Below, piece by piece: positions 1 through 8,142 of a stretch of DNA of 64,000 bases; positions within the stretch are counted from its first letter, which is position 1, and each line of letters starts with the position of its first letter. The stretch comes from Psychrobacter faecalis (GTDB taxonomy: Bacteria; Pseudomonadota; Gammaproteobacteria; Pseudomonadales; Moraxellaceae): assembly GCF_016107575.1 (NCBI RefSeq), contig NZ_JABAST010000005.1, positions 54,608-118,607 of the forward strand, given 5' to 3'. The notes beneath the pieces were generated by a model. It did no database searches. It was not told the origin of the DNA and worked only from the letters and a program-made list of their open reading frames with translations. A program made the position numbers and the translations under genes.

Positions 1-812
1 ACGCTATCAACTGTAGTTGGAACGCTAGCAGATTTATGGATAATTGCATTTGGCTTAATGGATAAGGTTTCTGTGCTGGTTTTATCCGTCGTTACATTAG
101 CGGTCACAGTAGCTTTAGCCGCGGTATTGACGGGCGGCGTCGCTGCATAGGCTGAGAACGCAGCCAATGGGATAATAATTGCTAGAGCAATACCTGTATG
201 CTTGATAAGTCCATTCATAAATATACGCTCTGGTATTGTTGGTAAACCCATATCTTCATTGCCGTCATCTGCATCGACAGCTTCAGCAGTAATAGACTTA
301 TTGGATTTAGTATTGCCATTTAAGCTTTTCGCTGAGATGTCTACAGCAGCATCAATATTGATATCGGTAGTATTGATATCAGTAGTTTTTTGCACTTTCT
401 TATAAGCAGGCGCTTTTTTGTATCCACCGCCATCTTGAAAACTGCGGCTTTGCAAATCTTGAGTGCTTTTAAAACTTGTATTATAGTTATTTTGATCGTG
501 ATCGCTGCTATCAATCAATACAGACTTTGCGGCTTTAGGCGCGTTTTGTCCAATCTTTTTATAGACGAATTCATTATCTGTTGCTGGTGCCTTTAGGGCG
601 ACATCGTCTACTGGCATATCGTTCGCGCTATCATTGTGATAGTTAGCGTCATTGCTGGCATCACTCGATTGTGACGTATTATCTGTCTTGCGATAACCTT
701 TTTTTAAATAGTTTTTATCAAGATAATGCTGACTTGATTTAGTCTGCTGTGATTGAGAACCAGCTGCCTGCGAATCAGGCCATGCTGACTTAGGTAACTT
801 ATTGGTTTTCAT
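1..812 (-). CDS. Hypothetical membrane protein with internal transmembrane segment, 3' end cut by window edge
   Basis: An open frame runs from an ATG at 812 leftward off the window edge, giving about 270 residues without a stop. The sequence just upstream of the ATG reads GTACTCCT, so the ribosome site is ACTCCT-like rather than a clear Shine-Dalgarno. The first ~195 residues are hydrophilic and rich in Asn, Asp, Ser, Lys and Gln. A single hydrophobic stretch follows at about residues 205-222 (GIALAIIIPLAAFSAYA), then an Ala/Thr-rich stretch that would lie in the periplasm. This suggests a type II-like single-span protein: a cytoplasmic disordered head and a periplasmic domain beyond the window. 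I do not recognise the family. The missing C-terminus probably carries the functional domain, so no role is proposed. Confidence 0.6.
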   Translation of the reverse strand, partial: MKTNKLPKSAWPDSQAAGSQSQQTKSSQHYLDKNYLKKGYRKTDNTSQSSDASNDANYHNDSANDMPVDDVALKAPATDNEFVYKKIGQNAPKAAKSVLIDSSDHDQNNYNTSFKSTQDLQSRSFQDGGGYKKAPAYKKVQKTTDINTTDINIDAAVDISAKSLNGNTKSNKSITAEAVDADDGNEDMGLPTIPERIFMNGLIKHTGIALAIIIPLAAFSAYAATPPVNTAAKATVTANVTTDKTSTETLSIKPNAIIHKSASVPTTVDS

Positions 813-1373
813 AGGAGTACCATTTATTAATAGTGTTAGTTAAAATTTTTCATTTATCAAATTTTATAGCGATTAACTCAGTATAAATAATGCTCAACAA
901 TCACTTCAAATACAAAAGACAGATGAGTGAAAATTAAATACTGGATTACTTATGTTTACTATACCTTTCAGTGGCGCTGTGATGAATAAAATCACGATAG
1001 ATAAGAAGTGGTTGGATAGCAATTGGTTAAATAGCAAGTGATTGGATAAAAAGTTGCTAGATGAATCGCCCTTAACAAACTGATTTTGCGCCCTTTAGTA
1101 ATTTGCAGGTTTATAGTAATGGCAAAGGGCTAAGCAAAACAGTGTAGCAATGTAGGAAAACGCAACGGTTTGTAAGTAATTCTGTATTTATGCCATACAA
1201 GCAATACATGGTTACCTTGTGTAAAAATAGATTTAAAATCAGTGGTTTGCCCCCATTAAACCTCACTCTTATATGGCCTTACATTTGCTTTCAGTTTTTG
1301 ATTTACCTTTCATATTTTGGTTAATTATTGGCTGCGAATATACGCAAAAATAATATAAATACCATGTTAAAAA
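813..1373. other. Gene-free stretch between the truncated gene and mutT
   Basis: I find no convincing coding frame in these 561 bases. The visible content is a degenerate 15-bp tandem repeat at 1011-1055. There is also a long imperfect hairpin at about 1084-1138, where TTTTGC-GCCCTTT faces AAAGGGCTAAGCAAAA. No strong terminator follows mutT. Confidence 0.4.
1011..1055. repeat. Degenerate 15-bp tandem repeat, three copies
   Basis: Units GTTGGATAGCAATTG, GTTAAATAGCAAGTG and ATTGGATAAAAAGTT follow each other directly. A weaker fourth unit may precede them. It lies about 200 bp upstream of the left-edge gene. No function is evident. Confidence 0.45.
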
Positions 1374-2513
1374 TTACCGCAAAAATCGTCGGATACCAGC
1401 AACAGCAATGCCGCCATACTGCTCTGCTTGAGCCCTCATTGCTGGCGATAAACCACCTAAGCCAATCACTGGTATATCGGCTAATTCTGCTAATATCGAC
1501 CACGCTTGCCAGCCAAGTGGCTCGACATCAGGATGGGTTTGGGTTGCTAAAACTGGTGATATAAAAATACCGATAACGGGTGGTAATTGTTGCTCTAAAC
1601 GTCTATGCGCCAACTTATTAGCGGCAGCGACACTTTCGGCGTCGTGGCAGCTAATGATTAATGGATAGTTTAATAAATGGTTTGTAGATAGAACGTCGTA
1701 CGGTATATGGTTATTCTGATAAACAGCGTTATCAATATCGCTTAAGCCGCGTATAAGTTGTGTTTGGGTTAACTGCTTTGCGACGATTTGGTGGTTTATA
1801 GCTTGCTTATGTGCTTGGTCGCTTTCAAATTCAGCTGGTACAATCGCCTGTATATCTGCACGCAAGCGTAATAGCTGCGCTATATTATTATCTGCATCCA
1901 TGGCTTTTGGACGGACATAAACCCAAGCATCATGCGCCAAATGCGCTGCATGAAATTGTAGCCAAGCTGCTGCTGGATCAGCCGCGTCGTTAAAGTGTGC
2001 CAATGGATAAGTAATTGCTATCTGTTGTGGTAAGCGCAACCATGCAAGAACGGTTTTATTAGCGGCTGGCAGTTGATAATCTCCTGCCATTAACTTCGAT
2101 TTATCTACCCAAGTTAATGCTTGACCCTCCAATCCCTGCTGGCAATGTTTATGCTGTTCATACTGCTGCGCACTTAGTGCTACCTTGTAAACCTGCAAAC
2201 ATACCTGCTTATCGCCATAATCATGATGCAGCCGACCGAGTTTCACTGCAGTATTATTTGCGATATCAATACCTATTTCTTCAGCGACTTCGCGTATCAG
2301 CGCTTGTTGAATGGTTTCATTAGTATCTATCTTGCCGCCTACAAACTCATAACGATTACCTTGATGCTGCGATGCATTTCTAAAACCGAGCAAATACTGA
2401 TGCTGATAATAAATGACCGCCACCGCAACATTGACGATTTTTAGCGGTTTATGGGCACTTGCCTCATTTTTAGCGAACAAATTTTCGCTTGAATCCTCTA
2501 CATGACTGCGCAT
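1374..2513 (-). CDS. mutT: Nudix hydrolase (MutT) fused to a thiamine-phosphate-synthase-like domain
   Basis: A 379-residue two-domain protein. The N-terminal third is a Nudix pyrophosphohydrolase of the MutT type, which cleaves 8-oxo-dGTP to keep it out of DNA. The Nudix box is complete at residues 60-82: G60, E66, then R74-E75, E78-E79 and G81. The C-terminal half (about residues 210-379) resembles ThiE/TenI TIM barrels, with PVLATQTHP, a PLGW motif and a late IGLGG phosphate-binding loop. This fusion is a known architecture in gammaproteobacteria. The ThiE-like domain has no proven thiamine role in it and may be regulatory. The start at 2513 is supported by AAAGGG eight bases upstream. The gene stands alone, with its 3' side facing a gene-free region. 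Confidence 0.85.
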   Translation of the reverse strand: MRSHVEDSSENLFAKNEASAHKPLKIVNVAVAVIYYQHQYLLGFRNASQHQGNRYEFVGGKIDTNETIQQALIREVAEEIGIDIANNTAVKLGRLHHDYGDKQVCLQVYKVALSAQQYEQHKHCQQGLEGQALTWVDKSKLMAGDYQLPAANKTVLAWLRLPQQIAITYPLAHFNDAADPAAAWLQFHAAHLAHDAWVYVRPKAMDADNNIAQLLRLRADIQAIVPAEFESDQAHKQAINHQIVAKQLTQTQLIRGLSDIDNAVYQNNHIPYDVLSTNHLLNYPLIISCHDAESVAAANKLAHRRLEQQLPPVIGIFISPVLATQTHPDVEPLGWQAWSILAELADIPVIGLGGLSPAMRAQAEQYGGIAVAGIRRFLR

Positions 2514-2633
2514 TCTATTGCCCTTTATAATGGTACGATTGTTTTGACTTATAGCGTTTGTAAATGCTGCTTTATATAAGTTTACATAATAACTGTGATT
2601 TATTTTATCAAATAGCTTGCAAAAGCTTTCAAT

Positions 2634-2652
2634 GTAAATGATAATTATTATC
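2634..2652. promoter_or_regulatory. Fur box upstream of hemP
   Basis: The 19-mer gtaaatgataattattatc matches the canonical Fur site GATAATGATAATCATTATC at 16 of 19 positions. It lies 62 bp before the hemP start. This predicts iron-dependent repression of hemP by Fur. Confidence 0.8.
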
Positions 2653-2713
2653 GTTAATAACTTACTTTACCCCACTGCCTTATCTTTAATTATTTTATCA
2701 AAAGGAATTTACT

Positions 2714-2878
2714 ATGAGCATGGTCATCTCTCGTTATTTAAACTGCCGCGAAAACCGCTTGCCTACGCTGCAATCACAGCACCTATTTGCGCTAACCAAA
2801 GAAGTGCGTATCGAGCACGAAGGCGAAGAATATCGCTTACGCTTAACGCGCAATAACCGCTTAATTTTGACCAAATAA
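2714..2878 (+). CDS. hemP: HemP, small haemin-uptake-associated protein
   Basis: A 54-residue protein starting at ATG 2714, with AAAGGA eight bases upstream. The C-terminal half reads EVRIEHEGEEYRLRLTRN and ends LILTK. This is the hallmark of the HemP/HmuP family: a short basic protein with a YRLRLT core found near haem-uptake genes. HmuP of rhizobia activates haem transporter transcription, and the role is less clear elsewhere. A Fur box lies directly upstream and an intrinsic terminator directly downstream, so this is a monocistronic iron-regulated unit. No TonB-dependent receptor or haem transporter adjoins it here, which is less common than the hemP-receptor pairing. Confidence 0.9.
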   Translation: MSMVISRYLNCRENRLPTLQSQHLFALTKEVRIEHEGEEYRLRLTRNNRLILTK

Positions 2879-2897
2879 ATCAACTGCTCACCGCATA

Positions 2898-2927
2898 AAA
2901 AAACGCCTTTTGATAAAGGCGTTTTTT
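2898..2927. terminator. Bidirectional intrinsic terminator between hemP and tamB
   Basis: AAACGCCTTT, a four-base loop and AAAGGCGTTTTTT form a strong stem with T runs on both strands. It can end hemP (plus) and tamB (minus). Confidence 0.85.
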
Positions 2928-3000
2928 ATTGCATTAAATGAACCACTAACAAGCGACTTAAAAATCGACAGTATAGTAAAGCTATTAAAAGCTTAAGTGC

Positions 3001-6000
3001 TTAGAACTGCCAACTATAAACCACATCGACCGCGTTTTCCGCCGCTGAAGTTGCTTCGACATAAATGCGGCGCGTTAGCTGATAACGGATAGATAGGCTA
3101 TTTTGTGCATTAAACACCCCGACTCCGTAGCGAATATACAAATCAGGGGTCACATAACCAGTAACGTTGACGTTGGTGTCATCACTACTGCCTGATGCAT
3201 CAACGGTTAGGCTTTGGAAGCCAAACGCTTGACCTATCTGATTGGTCAGATTGCGCGTGCCACTCAGCCCAAAGCTTAGTCCCGCCGCCGCAAGGTTATT
3301 AGTCACCTGCGATTTAAAGCCTTGCTCACTGATTTGCGTCGCGCTCTTATTATTAATACGGCCCGTTATCAAGGCATTCATCGCTTGCTGCTGGGTTAAG
3401 CCAGCATTGTTAAAGACGATAATATTTGGATTTTCTGTATTGCCTTTAACGCGTACGCCGACGGTCTTACCGCTGATGGTTTTAACCGCCTCAATGCTCA
3501 GATTTGGTTTCATCACGTCGCCATTAAAACGCACCTGACCGTAATTCAGCTCTAAGCTCTGACCAAAAATATTGACATTGGTACGGCGAGAAACCTGCAC
3601 GACGCCTTTGGCGCGCATAACGCCTGTGCCATTTTGGGTGACATTAATCGCCCCTGCTAACGGAATCACTGCACCAAAACCGCGGAAATTGATGTCATCG
3701 CCCAAGTCAATACCGATGTCGGCATTGATTGACCAAGGTTTTGAAATCGCTAAAACCTCATCAATATTACCAATCAAACGGCGATCAAGCACTACCGCAT
3801 CTTCGGTTTGGGTAATGATATCTTCACTGGCTTCTGGTGGACGAATGGTCGCTGACGGCACACTGACCGCGCCAGTAATATTGACATAACGGTCACCCGG
3901 ACGCACGATAATGTCGATATCAGGGTTAATCTCAGCCAACAATAATGGCGGCTGAGTCAATACCAAACGCTCGCCAATGATGCTGAGCTTAGCTTGCAGT
4001 TTTTGTTGCCAATTTACCGTACCAGTCAGCTTGCCCGTACCGGTACCACTATTAAAAGTGCCGTCGATATTCGCCTGCGTACCACGAATTTTGGCATCGA
4101 CATTGACTTTTCTTAAGTTGATAGGTAAATCTAGCATCGCAATACGGCCATCTGCCAATTTCACATCGCCATAAAACTGCGGTTTATCGAGCGTCCCACC
4201 CAAACCACCTGCCATAGTAATATTGCCTTCGAGCACGCGCATACCGGGGAAGAAAGGCTTAAATACTGCTAAATTCAACTCATTGAGCACCAGCGCACCC
4301 GAGATAGGTTTCGGTGTTTTATAAGGGTCAACGATGACCTCAGCATAGCCACGCGCACCGCGACCAGTATTGATATCCGTGCGCAGTTTGATGCCTTCAG
4401 GGACCGACAAAGCAATGACCGACACACGCTTATAAGGCAAGGTAACCGGCTGACTATCGCCATCTTGCATTAAGCCGATTTTGCCGTTGTCAGAATACAG
4501 CGTGGTATTGATCGTCGGCGGACGACCACGTTGCCAACCGACGATGGCTTTACCATTAATTTTCGCTTGCCAATCGATATCTTTGGGTAAAAAGACCGAG
4601 AATAGTGAAGTATCCAAGTTTTGTACCGCTAAATTGACTTGACCTGCCGCTGGTGAAGCAATGAGATTCTCACGCAAACACAGCTTGCCCGTTTGGTCGG
4701 TCGCCTGCCAACAGTGGGCGGCAAGCTGCACTTTTAAGTCGGTAGAGTTATTGCCCTGCTTTTTGGGTAAATTGACAATCAACTGCGCAGGTTGTAGTTG
4801 GTTTAACGTCGCATATTTTGATTTGATACGTCCTTTACCAATCACCCCTGACCAACTGAGCTTATCGCGATTAAAACCACCCTTGAGCCGAGCGGCGATA
4901 GCAAGTTCATCATTTGCCACTTCAAGATTGACCACATGCGCCTGCTCAGTGCCATTAAAAGTCGCATTGACCTTTTTAAAGCTCTGACCTGCCGCATCCA
5001 AACCTTCGGCGCTAATAATAAGCTGGCTTGGGCTATTGGCCAAATTGACGAGCTTACCGCGGATACGTCCTTGACGCAAAATAAAGCCCGGTAGCGCTAG
5101 TCGCTCACCAACCAAGTCAATATAAATCGTGGGCAGCGCCTGTCCTGCCGGCTGCGACAAGGTTGCGCCGCCCGTCACTTTACCAGCAAGCTTATCTGAT
5201 AGCTGGTCAAGACTGGTGATATTAATCTTAGCTTGTAGCTGCTTTGCGTTACCATTGGCAGTAAGATAATTATCGCCCCAACGTAGCACCAAATTATTGG
5301 CATTTAAGCTATCGATTAGCGCATTAACTTGCTGATACTGTGCCTGTGCATCCTGTGCTTGTAAGCGTTTAAAATAACTGCCCAAGTCTTTTGGTAGGCG
5401 CAGCTTCGCCACCAGACTACCTTTGGCACTGAGCGGCTGGCCTTTTAGCACGCCACTTAGGTTAACTTGTTTGATATTAACGATTTGCTGATTGTCACCC
5501 CAGCGCCCATCGGTATCAATAGTGCCAGTGATGGTACTTGGGATATCTTTAAAGAAATAACCCAAGTTAAAGCGATTCATCACCGCCTTAACATTCCAAG
5601 CGATACCTTTACGCACATCGACCGTACCATTAGCATCGATACTACCTGCGGCGCCGACATGGCGGAAACGCTTGATACGAATCAGCTGTGCGTCACCACT
5701 GGCGTCAATGCTAAGTTTACCGGCTGGCAGTTGCTCAGCATCTAATACACCATCAAATTTCACCGCAAAGTTTTTCAGCTTACCCTTTGCGTTAGAATTA
5801 GTATTGGCTTGGTTCTTTGGCGGCGTTTGCCACACGCCGCTGGTTTTTAAATCACCAGTGATAATGGCGGCATTATTGGGTAAAAAATAGCCAAGGTTAA
5901 ATTTGTCAAAGCGGCCATCGACCGTCCAGCCAATGTTTTGACGTAAGTCAATGACACCGTTCGCTTTTACTGCGCCGGCTTCACCGTTATAGTTGAGTTT

Positions 6001-8022
6001 ACGAATACGAATCAGCTTTGGCGTACCAGCAGCATCAATCGATAAGCTGCCCTTTGGTACGTCAGCGGAATCAATATGACCATCAAAACGAGCATCAAAA
6101 ACAGACAGCTCGCCGCCGATAATATCAACGCTAGCATCACCGCTGCCCGTGATACCAATAGCGCGGCTATCTTGACTGGCATCAAGGTTTGCTTTTAAAT
6201 CGGTATTAGTAAAACTAATAATATGGCGCTGACCTTTGACACGGTTTTTACTGATATTGAGCATACGCCCGCGCGCATTGATATGCCCTGTTAAGCGCTC
6301 AAGCGGTAAGTCACTACGATATTTTTTGGGTAATAAGCCATTGGTACGCGCATCAATTTGCCACGTTAGCGGGTGTTTTTTACTGGCCAGTTGAATCTGC
6401 CCTGTACCAGATAGGTCGCCTACTATACCTTTGTAATTAAGACGGTTGATATTAATCACGTCGCCGGCTTTACGCACGCGCACATCATAGTTGCCTTTAG
6501 GGGCGGCATTTAACTCATTAATCACCGCTTTGCCATCGACCGATAAATTCGAGCCGCGGATAATAACATTGGCTTGTCCGCTTGGACTGTCGACATTACC
6601 GATATTTGGCAGATTGCGGCGTACCAGATTTTGCCACTTGGCATCGATATACCAAGGCGTGACTTGCTTAGAATTGGCGCTGCGACCACGAGCAGGCGTT
6701 TTGCCACGCACGATATTGGCATTGAGATGCTCACCATCGCGCTGACGCAAATCTGCATCCATCTCTAGATTGCCATTTTTATTTTTATGCTGATAACGTA
6801 CCGATAAACGACCATTGAGCTTTTGCGGCGCATAGGGTTTAAAGTCGGCATATTCAGCTGGAATCGCCTGTCGAATATCAAAATTACTGCCTGTGGCGCG
6901 GACTACCGCATCAAAACTCTCTTTCCAGTCCAAAATACCTTGCAATGTCAAATTGCCTGCTGGTACTTGCGCATCCAAACGATCAACGCGCAGCTGACTG
7001 TTGGCGATAATACCGCGACCTTGATAGTGACCCGATGGGATATCTTTAGCGGTCAGCTCGGTATTGATACGCAGACGTATCTCCGAGATGACGCCCGACG
7101 CGGTCGCCATGCCGCTTTTTAGGTGGATATTTTGGCTATCGGCATAAGGAATTAAAATATCGTCCCATTTAAGTTTCGCTTGAAACGGCGAACCTTCATC
7201 TAGGCCCTGCACCACGAAATCACCGCTGACATCGCTGTCGTTATAACGGCTACGGACTTTACCAACGGTACGTTTTAGCGTACCGGTTGCGGTGATATTT
7301 AAAGGGTCGATATAGGCTTTTTCTAACGCACTTACCTCGACAATTCCGCTCAAATCTAAAGGATAGTCGCCTTGTAAATCTGCCTGACCTTTTAAAGCGC
7401 TGACTTTTACAATATCCGCATACTGCAATTTGCCGCGCCCGACGTTCACCACGCTACCAACCCAAGTCAAATCTCGCGCTTCGATATCATGCACAACGAT
7501 AGGGTCTTTGGTGACTTGTTTATAAATAATGGTTTTTATTTTTGCTTGATCAAAGCGCAAATTGACTGGCAAGCTAAGCGTTCGATAATCAAACGGCTCG
7601 CCCGTAGGTGGCTTATTATTGATAATCTCAATGGTTTGAATGTCGGCATCGCGTAGATGCACTTCTTTGGCAAATACCGCGCGCCAGCCTATTTTGACAT
7701 AAGCTTTATCGACCAATATCTCAAGGTCTTCGGTAGCGTTGATATCGATATCGCTGACCCAAATACCATCGCGCAGATTACCCCGACCGTATTTAAACTT
7801 AACCCCCGTCTCGGCACTGATTTTTTCTAAAATGAACTTTGTGCCTGACTCAGTACCGACCGCATATAAAAATATGGCGAACATAATCGCCAGTACAATC
7901 AAAATAAGAACCGTTAATTTGAGCAAAAAAGACAGGGGAAACCAACGTCTAACAGCGCGGGCATCGCGCTGTGCTGGATCTTCATCCGAGGGCTTATTTG
8001 GCGGGGTATTTTTGGTCAACAT
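3001..8022 (-). CDS. tamB: TamB, inner-membrane-anchored translocation and assembly module subunit
   Basis: A 1673-residue protein. An N-terminal membrane anchor lies at about residues 30-53 (FLLKLTVLILIVLAIMFAIF). It is followed by a very long repetitive beta-rich periplasmic region and the conserved C-terminal DUF490/TamB domain ending in VVYSWQF. TamB spans the periplasm as a hydrophobic groove. It works with the outer-membrane TamA in autotransporter assembly, and AsmA-like family members move phospholipid. It is longer than the ~1260 residues of E. coli TamB. The extra length fits internal repeats: residues about 657-705 and 766-815 are clearly related, both with LSIDA-G and LIRI motifs and a FNLGYF ending. 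It lies 120 bp downstream of tamA on the same strand, the usual tamA-tamB order. Confidence 0.93.
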   Translation of the reverse strand: MLTKNTPPNKPSDEDPAQRDARAVRRWFPLSFLLKLTVLILIVLAIMFAIFLYAVGTESGTKFILEKISAETGVKFKYGRGNLRDGIWVSDIDINATEDLEILVDKAYVKIGWRAVFAKEVHLRDADIQTIEIINNKPPTGEPFDYRTLSLPVNLRFDQAKIKTIIYKQVTKDPIVVHDIEARDLTWVGSVVNVGRGKLQYADIVKVSALKGQADLQGDYPLDLSGIVEVSALEKAYIDPLNITATGTLKRTVGKVRSRYNDSDVSGDFVVQGLDEGSPFQAKLKWDDILIPYADSQNIHLKSGMATASGVISEIRLRINTELTAKDIPSGHYQGRGIIANSQLRVDRLDAQVPAGNLTLQGILDWKESFDAVVRATGSNFDIRQAIPAEYADFKPYAPQKLNGRLSVRYQHKNKNGNLEMDADLRQRDGEHLNANIVRGKTPARGRSANSKQVTPWYIDAKWQNLVRRNLPNIGNVDSPSGQANVIIRGSNLSVDGKAVINELNAAPKGNYDVRVRKAGDVININRLNYKGIVGDLSGTGQIQLASKKHPLTWQIDARTNGLLPKKYRSDLPLERLTGHINARGRMLNISKNRVKGQRHIISFTNTDLKANLDASQDSRAIGITGSGDASVDIIGGELSVFDARFDGHIDSADVPKGSLSIDAAGTPKLIRIRKLNYNGEAGAVKANGVIDLRQNIGWTVDGRFDKFNLGYFLPNNAAIITGDLKTSGVWQTPPKNQANTNSNAKGKLKNFAVKFDGVLDAEQLPAGKLSIDASGDAQLIRIKRFRHVGAAGSIDANGTVDVRKGIAWNVKAVMNRFNLGYFFKDIPSTITGTIDTDGRWGDNQQIVNIKQVNLSGVLKGQPLSAKGSLVAKLRLPKDLGSYFKRLQAQDAQAQYQQVNALIDSLNANNLVLRWGDNYLTANGNAKQLQAKINITSLDQLSDKLAGKVTGGATLSQPAGQALPTIYIDLVGERLALPGFILRQGRIRGKLVNLANSPSQLIISAEGLDAAGQSFKKVNATFNGTEQAHVVNLEVANDELAIAARLKGGFNRDKLSWSGVIGKGRIKSKYATLNQLQPAQLIVNLPKKQGNNSTDLKVQLAAHCWQATDQTGKLCLRENLIASPAAGQVNLAVQNLDTSLFSVFLPKDIDWQAKINGKAIVGWQRGRPPTINTTLYSDNGKIGLMQDGDSQPVTLPYKRVSVIALSVPEGIKLRTDINTGRGARGYAEVIVDPYKTPKPISGALVLNELNLAVFKPFFPGMRVLEGNITMAGGLGGTLDKPQFYGDVKLADGRIAMLDLPINLRKVNVDAKIRGTQANIDGTFNSGTGTGKLTGTVNWQQKLQAKLSIIGERLVLTQPPLLLAEINPDIDIIVRPGDRYVNITGAVSVPSATIRPPEASEDIITQTEDAVVLDRRLIGNIDEVLAISKPWSINADIGIDLGDDINFRGFGAVIPLAGAINVTQNGTGVMRAKGVVQVSRRTNVNIFGQSLELNYGQVRFNGDVMKPNLSIEAVKTISGKTVGVRVKGNTENPNIIVFNNAGLTQQQAMNALITGRINNKSATQISEQGFKSQVTNNLAAAGLSFGLSGTRNLTNQIGQAFGFQSLTVDASGSSDDTNVNVTGYVTPDLYIRYGVGVFNAQNSLSIRYQLTRRIYVEATSAAENAVDVVYSWQF

Positions 8023-8142
8023 GACACTCAGCTATGTTAAAGAAGGATTACCAGCAAGCGCTAGAATGAAAAATAAGGCGGTTTTTGGGTTTTTATCAAG
8101 ACTGCTATAAGCACTCGTGTTAGGCGTACTTATAGCAGCCAT

